DNA of 64,000 nucleotides. Source: Agrococcus terreus. Lineage in GTDB: Bacteria > Actinomycetota > Actinomycetes > Actinomycetales > Microbacteriaceae. This document shows positions 54,658 through 62,903 of the stretch, piece by piece. The first letter of the stretch is position 1, and each line of letters starts with the position of its first letter. The stretch spans positions 1,116,001-1,180,000 of the forward strand of contig NZ_BMLM01000001.1 in the NCBI RefSeq assembly GCF_014645235.1, given 5' to 3'. The position numbers and the translations under genes are program-made. The notes below the pieces were generated by a model. It saw only the letters and a list, made by a program, of their open reading frames with translations, was not told the DNA's origin and ran no database searches.

Positions 54658-54811
54658 GGTGTCCTCCTCATGAACGCCCGCATCGCGGGGTGCCTGGCAC
54701 CACCCTGCGGGCGATCCGGCGTCGGCGAGCGGGATCCGTGCCGTGAAGATCTGCACTTCTCCCGCACCCGGGAGGAGCCCGCGGGTGCCGTCGCCGACGT
54801 ACGATCGCGGC

Positions 54812-56338
54812 ATGGACGACGTCGTCGAGGCATGCGAGGCCCCCGCCGCACCCGCGGCGGCACCCGCACCCGCGTGGAGCCGCGCCGAGCCGACCGAGCG
54901 CCGCGCGCGGACGTCGGAGGTCGACGCGCTGCACCTCGGCAAGGCGCTCCGGCACCACCGCAAGCGCTCGGGGCTGACGCTCGACGCGGTGCGCGAGGCG
55001 ACGGGCGTGGCGCCGAGCCAGCTGTCGGCGATCGAGACCGGCAAGCGCGAGGCGCGCTTCTCGACCCTCCAGCAGCTCGCGGCGCTCTACGGCGTCGGGC
55101 TCGACGAGCTCACGGGCACCGCGCCGCCCTCGCCGCGCGCCGCGAGGGAGCTCGAGCTCGAGCGCGTCATGGCGTCGAGCGCGTGGCGCCAGGCGCAGCT
55201 GCCGACGTTCCGGATCGGCCCGCGCACGCCGGACGACGTGCTCGAGACGGTGCTCGCGCTCGTCGAGCGGCTCGACCGGGCGCAGGAGGAGCGGGTGGCG
55301 ACGCCCGAGGAGGCTCGGCGAGCGAACACGCAGCTGCGGGCCGAGATGCGCGCGCGCGACAACCACTTCCCGGAGATCGAGGCGGAGGCGCGGCGCGTGC
55401 TGGAGCGGGTCGGCTACCAGGCGGGCCCGCTCTCGCAGCACCTCGTCGCCGCCGTCACCGAGCGGCTCGGCTTCACCGTGCACGACGCGCCCGACCTGCC
55501 GCACTCCACCCGCTCCGTCACCGACCTCAAGCGCCGTCGCATCTACCTCTCGCGCTCGCAGCGCACGGGCCACGACCCGCGCTCGGTGCTGCTGCAGGCG
55601 CTCGGGCACCACGTGCTCGGCCACGCGGTGCCGCGCGACTACGGCGAGTTCCTGCGCCAGCGCATCGAGACGAACTACTTCGCGGCGGCGCTGCTCATGC
55701 CCGAGCGCACCGCGGTGGCGTTCCTCGCCGAGGCGAAGCAGGCGCGGCAGCTCGCCGTCGAGGACCTCCGCGACGCGTTCGCGGTCTCGTACGAGGCGGC
55801 CGCGCACCGGCTCACGAACCTCGCGACCGTCCACCTCGGCATCCCCCTGCACTTCCAGAAGGTGCACGAGTCGGGGATCATCTACAAGGCGTACGAGAAC
55901 GACGACGTCACGTTCCCCGCCGACCACACGGGCGCGATCGAGGGGCAGCCGGTGTGCCGGTACTGGACGAGCCGCGAGGTGTTCGACGCCGACGACCGCG
56001 TGCACGCGTTCGAGCAGTACACCGAGACGCCCTCGGGCACCTACTGGTGCACGGCGATGACCGAGCGCAGCCCGCAGGGGGAGTTCTCGCTCTCGATCGG
56101 CGTGCCGTTCAGCCAGGCCCGCTGGTTCCGCGGGCGGGCCACGAAGCACCGCTCGCGCTCGTCGTGCCCCGACCCCACCTGCTGCCGGCGGCCGCCCGCC
56201 GAGCTGCTCGCCGACTGGGCCGGGCAGGCGTGGCCGAGCGCCCGCGCCCACTCGCACCTGCTCGCGGCGCTGCCGCCGGGCGCGTTCCCGGGCGTCGACG
56301 AGACCGAGGTCTACGCGTTCCTGGCCTCGCGGGCCTGA
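54812..56338 (+). CDS. RamB-like regulator of acetate metabolism (XRE HTH + ImmA/IrrE-like)
   Basis: A 508-residue regulator. The HTH is [59 protein letters not shown]. An IrrE-like segment contains [43 protein letters not shown] (HHxxxH-like), followed by the ScfRs domain with [10 protein letters not shown] and [10 protein letters not shown] cysteines. Architecture and location next to aceA/aceB match RamB, which in Corynebacterium represses these genes. TACGAT lies 6 bases before the ATG, so leaderless. N-terminal Ala/Pro tail is extra. Confidence 0.9.
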   Translation: MDDVVEACEAPAAPAAAPAPAWSRAEPTERRARTSEVDALHLGKALRHHRKRSGLTLDAVREATGVAPSQLSAIETGKREARFSTLQQLAALYGVGLDELTGTAPPSPRAARELELERVMASSAWRQAQLPTFRIGPRTPDDVLETVLALVERLDRAQEERVATPEEARRANTQLRAEMRARDNHFPEIEAEARRVLERVGYQAGPLSQHLVAAVTERLGFTVHDAPDLPHSTRSVTDLKRRRIYLSRSQRTGHDPRSVLLQALGHHVLGHAVPRDYGEFLRQRIETNYFAAALLMPERTAVAFLAEAKQARQLAVEDLRDAFAVSYEAAAHRLTNLATVHLGIPLHFQKVHESGIIYKAYENDDVTFPADHTGAIEGQPVCRYWTSREVFDADDRVHAFEQYTETPSGTYWCTAMTERSPQGEFSLSIGVPFSQARWFRGRATKHRSRSSCPDPTCCRRPPAELLADWAGQAWPSARAHSHLLAALPPGAFPGVDETEVYAFLASRA

Positions 56339-56352
56339 GCCGCGGGCTCAGG
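56334..56352. terminator. Short bidirectional hairpin overlapping the stops of convergent genes
   Basis: CCTGAGCC and GGCTCAGG flank the loop GCG, including the TGA of the RamB-like gene and reaching the stop of the cytidylyltransferase gene on the other strand. A compact stem of 8 pairs with 3-base loop; terminator function is inferred. Confidence 0.5.
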
Positions 56353-56800
56353 AGCCGACTGCCTGCGGCTCGGCGCCCTCGAGCAGCGCGAGCGCCCTCC
56401 GCAGCGCGGTGCTCGACGTGTGCGCGGTGTACGGGAAGTAGACGACCTCGACCCCGACGGCCCCGAGGTCCCGCTCGAGGCGGGTGCCCTTGTCGGTGCC
56501 GCGCCAGTCGTCGCCCTTGAAGCAGTGGGTGAACCCGAGCTCGCGCCACGCGTCGACCTTGTCGGGCGTCGACTCGACGTGGACGCGGTCGACGAACCGG
56601 ATCGACCGGACGATCTCGACGCGCTCGAGCTCGGGCACGACCGGCTCGATGCCCTTCACGAGCCGGAGCATCTCGTCGCTCACGACCCCCGCGATGAGGA
56701 CGTCGCACCGCTCGCGGGCGTGGCGCAGGATGTTGAGGTGCCCCACGTGGAAGAGGTCGAAGGCGCCGGCGGCGTAGCCGATGCGGAGGCGCTCAGGCAT
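56348..56800 (-). CDS. Cytidylyltransferase-like nucleotidyltransferase (TagD type)
   Basis: A 150-residue nucleotidyltransferase. RIGYAAGAFDLFHVGHLNILRHARERCDVLIAGVVSDE gives the HxGH motif (HVGH) of CTP:alcohol-phosphate enzymes; CFKGDDWRGTDKG and YFPYTAHTSSTALR provide the second signature (RTSSI-like). Closest known relatives are glycerol-3-phosphate cytidylyltransferases making CDP-glycerol. It is last in an operon that starts with a CDP-alcohol phosphotransferase, which could use its product. Overlaps the GT2 stop by 8 bases. Confidence 0.87.
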   Translation of the reverse strand: MPERLRIGYAAGAFDLFHVGHLNILRHARERCDVLIAGVVSDEMLRLVKGIEPVVPELERVEIVRSIRFVDRVHVESTPDKVDAWRELGFTHCFKGDDWRGTDKGTRLERDLGAVGVEVVYFPYTAHTSSTALRRALALLEGAEPQAVGS

Positions 56801-57725
56801 GACGGGTCTCCCTGACGTACTCGAGGTGGCGGTGCCCGAGCGCGGCGGCGACCATGCCGCGTCCGCGATGGGCCGTCCTGAGGCCGCGCGCGTCGGCCTC
56901 GAGGTCGCCCGCGAGCCGTCCGCCCGCGTGCCGGAGCGCGCCGAGGACGGCGCGGGCGGCGCCGCCCGCGACTGCCGAGGCGCGCACCAGCGTGCGCTCG
57001 CCGGCGCGCGCGGCGAGGGCGAGGTCGACGTGGACGGCGCTGTTGCCGCCGTTGAACGCGCGTCGCATCGCCCACTCCCGGGTGACGCGCTCCGCGGGCA
57101 CGCGGTCCTCGGCGAGCGACTCGTCGCACCAGACGATGCGGCCGCCCGCGGCGATGAGCTGGCGCGAGAAGAGCGTGTCCTCGCCGCCCGCGAGACCGAT
57201 GCGCGGATCGAACCGGACCTTCGCGTCGCGCAGCTGCCGCAGGTCGACCAGGAGGCTCCCGCAGGCGGCCGCCCGCAGCTCGAGCCCCGTGGGACGCGAG
57301 CGTCGCCGGAAGACCCCGGTGGCGAGGATCCAGGGGTCGGCGTCCGTCTCGAAGACCGAGACGACGCGGCCCATGACGGCGGCGGCGCCCGTCTCGAGCC
57401 ACGTGCGCACGAGGGCGTCGAGCCAGCCGGGCAGCGGCACCTCGTCGTCGTCGATGAAGGCCACGGCATCGCAGTCGCTCGCGAGGTCGAGCAGGCGGTT
57501 GCGGACCGAGGCGATGCCCGGCGTGCGCTCGACGGCGCTGCGCACCGGCAGCGGCGAGGCGGCGAGCGCCGCCGCCGCGCTGCCGTCCCGGTCGTTGTCG
57601 ACGACGAGCACCACGACCTCGACGGGCGCCGCCACCTCCGCGATCCGGTCGGGCAGCGCCGCGAGCAGCTCGGCGAGCCGCTCCGGACGGCGGAACGTGG
57701 GGATCGCGATCGCGACGCGCATCAT
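56793..57725 (-). CDS. Family 2 glycosyltransferase
   Basis: A 310-residue inverting glycosyltransferase, GT-A fold. VAIAIPTFRRPERLAELLAALPDRI, VLVVDNDRDG, VRNRLLDLASDCDAVAFIDDDEVPLPGWLDALV (DDD as the metal-binding motif), RIGLAGGEDTLFSRQLIAAGGRIVWCDESLAEDRVP and FNGGNSAVHVDL. No membrane helix is clear, so it is likely cytoplasmic and acts on a lipid-linked intermediate. Starts in the ATGATG overlapping the upstream stop. Confidence 0.87.
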   Translation of the reverse strand: MMRVAIAIPTFRRPERLAELLAALPDRIAEVAAPVEVVVLVVDNDRDGSAAAALAASPLPVRSAVERTPGIASVRNRLLDLASDCDAVAFIDDDEVPLPGWLDALVRTWLETGAAAVMGRVVSVFETDADPWILATGVFRRRSRPTGLELRAAACGSLLVDLRQLRDAKVRFDPRIGLAGGEDTLFSRQLIAAGGRIVWCDESLAEDRVPAERVTREWAMRRAFNGGNSAVHVDLALAARAGERTLVRASAVAGGAARAVLGALRHAGGRLAGDLEADARGLRTAHRGRGMVAAALGHRHLEYVRETRHA

Positions 57726-59050
57726 GCCTCCCGCACCGCGCTGCGGATGAAGCGCATCTTGCCGCCGACCTGCTCGATCTCGTCGACGAGCTCGAGCCGG
57801 ACGGGCACCTCGTCGCGGAGCGCCTCGCGCAGCCGGCCGACCGCCCGTGCGATGCCGGCCTCCGCGTCCTCGCCGGGGATGCATCGCAGCGTCACCGAGG
57901 CGTCCGCCGCCTGCACGATCTCGAACTGCCGCACCGACAGCGGCGCGTCGTCGAAGACGTGGCCGAGCGCGCCCGCGATCGTCGTGCCGTCGGGCAGCCG
58001 CACCGCGTCCGAGGCGCGGCCCACGATCGGGCCGAGGCGCGGCAGGGTGCGTCCGCAGGGGCACGCGCCGGGCAGCAGCGACGAGATGTCGCCCAGCCGG
58101 TAGCGGATGAGCGGGAAGACGCGGTTCGTCGAGTCGGTCGCGACGACGCTGCCCTCGACGCCCGGGGCGGCAGGCAGGTCATCGTCGTCGAGCACCTCGA
58201 CGCGGCGCACGTCGGCGAGCACGTGCAGGCCGTCGTGGGCGAGGCACTCGCCCGCGAGCCAGGGCACCTCCGCCGAGCGGTAGTGGTCGTGCACGGGTGC
58301 GCCGAGCGCCGCCTCGAGCTCCGCGCGCGTGCCGGGGGCGAGGGGAGCGGCCGTCACCGCGACCGCCGCGGGCGGCTCGAGCGCGAGGCCCAGCCGCTCG
58401 AGGCGGCGCACGAGCTCGAGCACCCCGCCGCCGTAGCCGAGGAGGAACCTCGGCCGCACCCGGGCCCACTCGTCGGCGAAGGCGCGCACCGCGTCGTCGT
58501 CGATGCGGAACGCGTCGAGCTGGATGCGCCTGCTCGGCCACCACGATGCCGTGTGGCGGGCGCGGTCGAGCCCGGCGTGCATGTGGCGCGTCACGATCGC
58601 GCGGTCGTCGGCCGGCGAGACGCCCCACCACGAGAGCAGCCGCCACTCGAGGGCGCGCGCAGGGAAGCGGAGGTCGCGGAGGATCCGCAGCGGCAGGCCC
58701 GTGCTGCCGCCGGTGGACGACACCGCGCTCGTGCGCGGGGTCGCCTCGTCGGTCCGCACCGCGTCGTGGTGCTCCCTGAGCATCTGCTTGTCGACGAGCG
58801 GCAGCGCCTCGAACGCATCGGGGTCGTCGAGGTCGGACGGGCGGAAGCCGTGGCCGGTGTAGTAGTCGCGGTAGAAGGGGCTGCGCTCGATGGCGAACCG
58901 GGCGAGCGCCGAGGCCCGCTGCCGCGACCGCGCCTCGAGCGCCGCCGGCTCCTCGACGTCGGCGGCGAGGAACCCCCGCAGCGCCTCGCTGCTCGACCTG
59001 CCGCCCACCGCGACCTTCGCCCGGAAGGCCGCCTCCGCCAGCGCGCTCAT
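57722..59050 (-). CDS. CapK/PaaK-like AMP-forming ligase of envelope polysaccharide cluster
   Basis: A 442-residue protein of the phenylacetate-CoA ligase/coenzyme F390 synthetase-like family found in polysaccharide clusters as CapK. SSTGGSTGLPLRILRD is the P-loop, the ATP/adenylate motif is YRSAEVPWLAGECLAHDG, FPLIRYRLGDISSLLPGACPCGRTLPRLGPIVGRASDAV is the hinge plus Cys-x-Cys. The carboxylate activated is unknown; it could modify a glycan with an acyl or amino-acyl group. ATGA overlap with the upstream GT gene. Confidence 0.82.
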   Translation of the reverse strand: MSALAEAAFRAKVAVGGRSSSEALRGFLAADVEEPAALEARSRQRASALARFAIERSPFYRDYYTGHGFRPSDLDDPDAFEALPLVDKQMLREHHDAVRTDEATPRTSAVSSTGGSTGLPLRILRDLRFPARALEWRLLSWWGVSPADDRAIVTRHMHAGLDRARHTASWWPSRRIQLDAFRIDDDAVRAFADEWARVRPRFLLGYGGGVLELVRRLERLGLALEPPAAVAVTAAPLAPGTRAELEAALGAPVHDHYRSAEVPWLAGECLAHDGLHVLADVRRVEVLDDDDLPAAPGVEGSVVATDSTNRVFPLIRYRLGDISSLLPGACPCGRTLPRLGPIVGRASDAVRLPDGTTIAGALGHVFDDAPLSVRQFEIVQAADASVTLRCIPGEDAEAGIARAVGRLREALRDEVPVRLELVDEIEQVGGKMRFIRSAVREA

Positions 59051-60096
59051 CGTCGTCCTCGCTTCGCGTCGATCGCGGCCCGGTAGGCGCGCGCGTGGTC
59101 GGCGGCGGCGGTGGTCCACTCGCGCGCGCTGAGATCCGGGGACGCGGCGTCGTCGAGCGCCGCCGCCGCGTCGACGGCGGCGAGCAGCGCCTCGGCGTCG
59201 AGGTCACCGTCGTACATGTGCACCCACTCGTGCCCGACCTCGGCCGCGAGCGCCTCGTTGGCCGCGGTGCGCGGCACGAGCACGGGCCGGTCGAGCGAGA
59301 GGGCCGCGAGCACGCTGCCGGAGTTGTGCATGAACCGGTAGGCGAGCACGACGAGCGAGGCCTCGCTCGCGAGGAGCACGAGCTCGTCGTCCGGCAGGAA
59401 GCGCATCGCGAGCCGCGCATCCGGCAGGGTCGCCGCGCGCGCCTCGAGGCTGCGGGCCAGTTCGGGCGTGGAGGGCCGCCCGCCGATCCGGAGGCTCAGG
59501 CCCGAGCGGCGGGCGGCGGCGTCCGCGTACGCCTCGACGAGCGAGCCGACGTTCTTGTACCGCCGCACGCCGCCGAAGGCGCCGATCCTGCCCGCGACGC
59601 GTCGGGCGCGCGGGTGGCCGCCGTACCAGTCGCGGTAGTGGCCGTGGCGGATGAGGGCGCTCGGCCCCGCCGGCACCTGGGTCGCCGCGCTGAGCAGGAT
59701 GCGCAGGTCGGCGTCGCGCTCGATGCGCCGGAGGATCGCGAGCCGCAGGGCCGTGTCGTCGGGCAGCTCGACGTTGTGCACGGTGCGCACGACCGCGATC
59801 CGGCGCGAGAGCCGGTGCCGCAGCCACAGGAGGCCCGTGAGCGCGGTCTTGCCCGCCGAGCGCCACCAGGTGCTGCCGTGGAGCTTGCCCTCCGGCCAGT
59901 GCCAGTGGAAGGCGTCGTAGTCGCCGCGCAGCGCCCGCCGCCAGTCGAAGCGCAGGTGCTCGACCTCGGCCGAGCCGGCGAGGGCGGCGTCGAGCATCGT
60001 GATGTACGGGTTGGTCGTTGCGCGCGGCGCCCCGAACGACTGCATGACGCGCACGGGCGCCGGCGCGCCGCCGACGAGGGAGCCGCCGCCGCTCAT
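59047..60096 (-). CDS. GT-B glycosyltransferase
   Basis: A 349-residue transferase. The N-terminal half has VMQSFGAPRATTNPYITMLDAAL, YDAFHWHWPEGKLHG, RIAVVRTVHNVELP; the C-terminal half has GAFGGVRRYKNVGSLVEAYADAA and FLPDDELVLLASEASLVVLAYRFMHNSGSVLAALSLDRPVLVP, the donor-binding E-x7-E-like region. It resembles GDP-mannose or GDP-glucose-dependent GumK/GT70-like enzymes, without family-level certainty. Starts in ATGA overlap with the CDP-alcohol phosphotransferase gene. Confidence 0.8.
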   Translation of the reverse strand: MSGGGSLVGGAPAPVRVMQSFGAPRATTNPYITMLDAALAGSAEVEHLRFDWRRALRGDYDAFHWHWPEGKLHGSTWWRSAGKTALTGLLWLRHRLSRRIAVVRTVHNVELPDDTALRLAILRRIERDADLRILLSAATQVPAGPSALIRHGHYRDWYGGHPRARRVAGRIGAFGGVRRYKNVGSLVEAYADAAARRSGLSLRIGGRPSTPELARSLEARAATLPDARLAMRFLPDDELVLLASEASLVVLAYRFMHNSGSVLAALSLDRPVLVPRTAANEALAAEVGHEWVHMYDGDLDAEALLAAVDAAAALDDAASPDLSAREWTTAAADHARAYRAAIDAKRGRR

Positions 60097-60860
60097 GATG
60101 CGCGGCTCAGCGACCGCAGCGAGCGGTGCCAGCGGACGAGCCCGACGACGAGCAGGAGGCCGTTGATCGCAGCGATCGCGGTGTACGCCGGCACGAAGAG
60201 GGCGGGCAGCCACAGCGCGGCGAAGAGCAGGCACAGCAGGCCGTAGTCGGCGGGGACGACGAGCAGCGCGTAGAGCGGCGAGGTGCCGCCGGTGCGCTCG
60301 ACGACGGGCGCGTCCGGGTGCTGCAGGCGGTGGATGCGCCGGAGCAGGTCGACCGCGATGAGCGCGAAGAAGAAGGTGGAGGCGACCGCCGCGAACACGA
60401 GCGGCACGAGCAGCATCGCGGGCGGTGCGTCGAGGAACCGTGCCCACGACACGAGCACGGCGAGGTGGATGGAGACCGCCTTCGCGGCGTCGATGCAGTG
60501 GTCGAGCCACTCGCCCGCGAGCGACGCGCTGCCGGTCAGGCGCGCGAGCTGGCCGTCGGCGGAGTCGAGCGCGTAGCCGAGCACGAGGAGTGCCGCGATG
60601 ACGAGCGAGCTGGTCGCGGTCGGCGGCACGAGCGCGACGGCACCGATGGCCGTGAAGGTGCAGGCGGCGCTCAGCAGGGTGACGTGCGAGGGGCTGAGGC
60701 CGAGCGCCGCCGCCATCGCCGCGAGCGGGCGGCCGAGCGGGCGGTTCACGAAGCGGGAGTACGCGGGCGCGCCCCTCGACGACTTCTGCGCGGTGCGCAG
60801 GCGAGCGATGCTCTCCGAGATGCCGGTCATCGTGACGCTCCCCAGGTCGGTCGGCGCCAT
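60093..60860 (-). CDS. CDP-alcohol phosphatidyltransferase-family membrane protein
   Basis: A 255-residue membrane enzyme. The signature DxxDGxxARx8GxxxDxxxD is complete: DSADGQLARLTGSASLAGEWLDHCIDAAK. About six hydrophobic helices surround it. It transfers a phospho-alcohol or diacylglycerol-phosphate from a CDP-linked donor. Being first in an operon with glycosyltransferases and a cytidylyltransferase, it probably makes a lipid or glycan-phosphate rather than a housekeeping phospholipid (inference). The ATG at 60860 has TAACAGTGTGATTACC upstream; an internal ATG is possible. Confidence 0.87.
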   Translation of the reverse strand: MAPTDLGSVTMTGISESIARLRTAQKSSRGAPAYSRFVNRPLGRPLAAMAAALGLSPSHVTLLSAACTFTAIGAVALVPPTATSSLVIAALLVLGYALDSADGQLARLTGSASLAGEWLDHCIDAAKAVSIHLAVLVSWARFLDAPPAMLLVPLVFAAVASTFFFALIAVDLLRRIHRLQHPDAPVVERTGGTSPLYALLVVPADYGLLCLLFAALWLPALFVPAYTAIAAINGLLLVVGLVRWHRSLRSLSRAS

Positions 60861-61016
60861 GGTAATCACACTGTTACGAAACTTGCACCCTGCGCAGTCC
60901 ACCGGCTTCGCACAAGGTTCGCTGAGCGCAGGCGCACGCGACGGGGCCCCGCCAGCCGTCGGCGGCGGCCGTCGCGGCGATGGTGTCTAGCATGGCGACG
61001 AACGAGGGAGGGCGTC

Positions 61017-61940
61017 GTGGCAGAGCCGTGGGCGATCGTCGTCGTGAGCTTCGGCTCGAGCATGCTGCTCGAGCAGCACCTCGTCGCGACCGCGGACGCA
61101 TCGCCGGACGCGCTCGTGGTCGTCGTCGACAACCGATCGACCGAGGGCGAGCGCGAGCGCGTCCGCGCCCTCGCCGCCGAGCGCGGCTGGCACCTCGTCG
61201 CGATGGACGGCAACCCCGGCTTCGGGGGCGGGGCGAACGCCGGCATCGGACGCGCCCTCGAGCTCGGCGCCCGCGCTGTCCTCCTGCTCAACCCGGATGC
61301 CCGGATCGGTGCCGACGGCGTCGCTGTACTCCGGGGCGCGGGCGGTCCGCTGTCGCTGCGGTCGCCGCTCGTCCGCTCGCCCGACGGGCGTCCGTGGTTC
61401 TCGGGGCTCGACCTCGACCTCGTCGACGGCGAGATCCGCTCGCCGCGCCGTCGCGCGGAGCGCCCCGACGGCGAGCCGATGGCCTGGCTGTCGGGGGCCT
61501 GCCTCTGGATCGAGGCGCCGCTGTGGGCGCTCGTCGGCGGGTTCGACGACGACTACTTCCTCTACTGGGAGGACGTCGACCTCTCCCGGCGGGTGCTCGA
61601 CGCGGGCGGCGAGCTGCTCGTCGTCGAGGACGCGACCGCGTGGCACGACGAGGGCGGCACGCACCGCGAGCGCGGCGCTCGCGCCGAGGCGAAGTCGGAG
61701 CTCTACTACTTCTGGAACATCCGCAACCGCATGCTGTTCGCCGCGAAGCACCTCGACCCGGAGGGCATCCGGCGCTGGCGCCGCGCGGCGCCCGGGGCGG
61801 CATGGCGGATCGTCCTGCGCGGCGGCCGGCGGCAGCTGCTGCGCCCCGTGCCACCGCTGCGCGCCCTTGTGCGAGGCCTGAGCGAGGGCAGCAGGATCGC
61901 TCGGGAAGCGCTGGCGTCGGGCGGCGGGGCGCGCTCCTAG
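61017..61940 (+). CDS. Family 2 glycosyltransferase (rhamnosyl/galactofuranosyl-like)
   Basis: A 307-residue GT2. VVVSFGSSMLLEQHL, VVVVDNRSTEGERERV, GNPGFGGGANAGIGRALELGARAVLLLNPDARI (N-P-D as the DXD) and WLSGACLWIEAPLWALVGGFDDDYFLYWEDVDLSRRVLDAGGELLVVEDATAWHDEGG are typical of WbbL-like rhamnosyltransferases. FWNIRNRMLFAAKHL and a basic C-terminus suggest membrane association. GAGGGAGGG precedes the GTG. Divergent from the CDP-alcohol operon. Confidence 0.88.
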   Translation: MAEPWAIVVVSFGSSMLLEQHLVATADASPDALVVVVDNRSTEGERERVRALAAERGWHLVAMDGNPGFGGGANAGIGRALELGARAVLLLNPDARIGADGVAVLRGAGGPLSLRSPLVRSPDGRPWFSGLDLDLVDGEIRSPRRRAERPDGEPMAWLSGACLWIEAPLWALVGGFDDDYFLYWEDVDLSRRVLDAGGELLVVEDATAWHDEGGTHRERGARAEAKSELYYFWNIRNRMLFAAKHLDPEGIRRWRRAAPGAAWRIVLRGGRRQLLRPVPPLRALVRGLSEGSRIAREALASGGGARS

Positions 61941-61968
61941 ACTGCCGACACCCGAGATCGGAGTCACC

Positions 61969-62661
61969 ATGGCCGAGCCTGCTGCCGAGGGCGCCGAGCG
62001 CGCCGCGCTACGACGGAGGGCGCTCGTCGTGGCGAGCGCCGTCGTGGTGGCGCTGCTCGTGGCCGGCGGCTGGTGGATCGCGGCCACGGGGGCCATGCAG
62101 CAGGCGGGTGCGCCGCCCGACGCGTCGAGCTCCGCGACGGCGACCGCGACCGCGACGGAGGCCGCTCCGAGCGGGTCCGCCGCGCCCTCGACGACGCCCG
62201 GCGCGGCGACGCCGTCGCCCGCGGCGACGACCGCGGCCCCGCCGGGGACGGACGCCCCGATCGCACCGGAGCTGGATCCGGTCGCCGTCGACGAGCCGAC
62301 GGAGGTCGCGGACGTCCGCGTGACGCTCGCCGACGCCGAGCGCGTGCAGGGCGTCGCGAGGCTGCCCGGCGAGATCTCGGGCCCCGCGGTGCGGCTCACC
62401 GTGCGCATCGACAACGACGGCGGCGCGCCGCTCGATGCCGAGTACGTCGTGGTGAGCGCCTTCTACGGCGCCGCGCGCACGCCGGCGAACGAGCTGGGCG
62501 AGCCCGGCGGCGCCCCGTTCTCGGGCACCATCCCGCCCGGGGGGTCCGCCGAGGGCGTCTACGTCTTCGAGGCCTCGGATGCCGAGCTCGCGGACGTGCT
62601 CGTGCGCGTCGAGACCGCTGCGGGGGAGCCCGCGGCGACCTTCCGCGGCGACCTGCGCTGA
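61969..62661 (+). CDS. Single-pass membrane protein with extracellular DUF4352-like domain
   Basis: A 230-residue protein. A short basic cytoplasmic part precedes a helix (ALVVASAVVVALLVAGGWWIAA), then a Thr/Ala/Pro-rich linker of about 60 residues (SATATATATEAAPSG...). The folded C-terminus, DVRVTLADAERVQGVARLPGEISGPAVRLTVRIDNDGGAPLDAEYVVVSAFYG, looks like a DUF4352/telomeric-type immunoglobulin-like fold. Function unknown; likely an envelope factor of the glycan locus. TAGACT lies 27 bases upstream of the ATG, with GGAG as ribosome site. Confidence 0.7.
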   Translation: MAEPAAEGAERAALRRRALVVASAVVVALLVAGGWWIAATGAMQQAGAPPDASSSATATATATEAAPSGSAAPSTTPGAATPSPAATTAAPPGTDAPIAPELDPVAVDEPTEVADVRVTLADAERVQGVARLPGEISGPAVRLTVRIDNDGGAPLDAEYVVVSAFYGAARTPANELGEPGGAPFSGTIPPGGSAEGVYVFEASDAELADVLVRVETAAGEPAATFRGDLR

Positions 62662-62833
62662 CGTCGCCTCGCGATCGCGCGTCGCGCGTCCCGCTGCGCA
62701 CGCGCGGGCGCGAGCACCGCGGGAGTGCCGTCTGCGGCGCGCCCGCCGAGCGCGCCGCACGCGACCCGGGCGCCTTGGCGAACACTGTGTGAAAACTGCA
62801 GGGAGCATCTGTAACGCCGTTCTGCAACCGCTC

Positions 62834-62839
62834 TACAGT
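62834..62839 (+). promoter_or_regulatory. -10 element TACAGT upstream of the secreted repeat protein
   Basis: TACAGT is preceded at 18 bases by TGTAAC. The gap 62662-62903 contains an AT-richer island (62780-62840) with AACACTGTGTGAAAACTG and no ORF support. It is a plausible promoter and regulatory segment. Confidence 0.4.
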
Positions 62840-62903
62840 GGCGCCAGATCGCGCGGCGCCGCCGTGCGGCCCCGCCTCGGCGGGTCACGGGCTGGAGGAC
62901 GCA

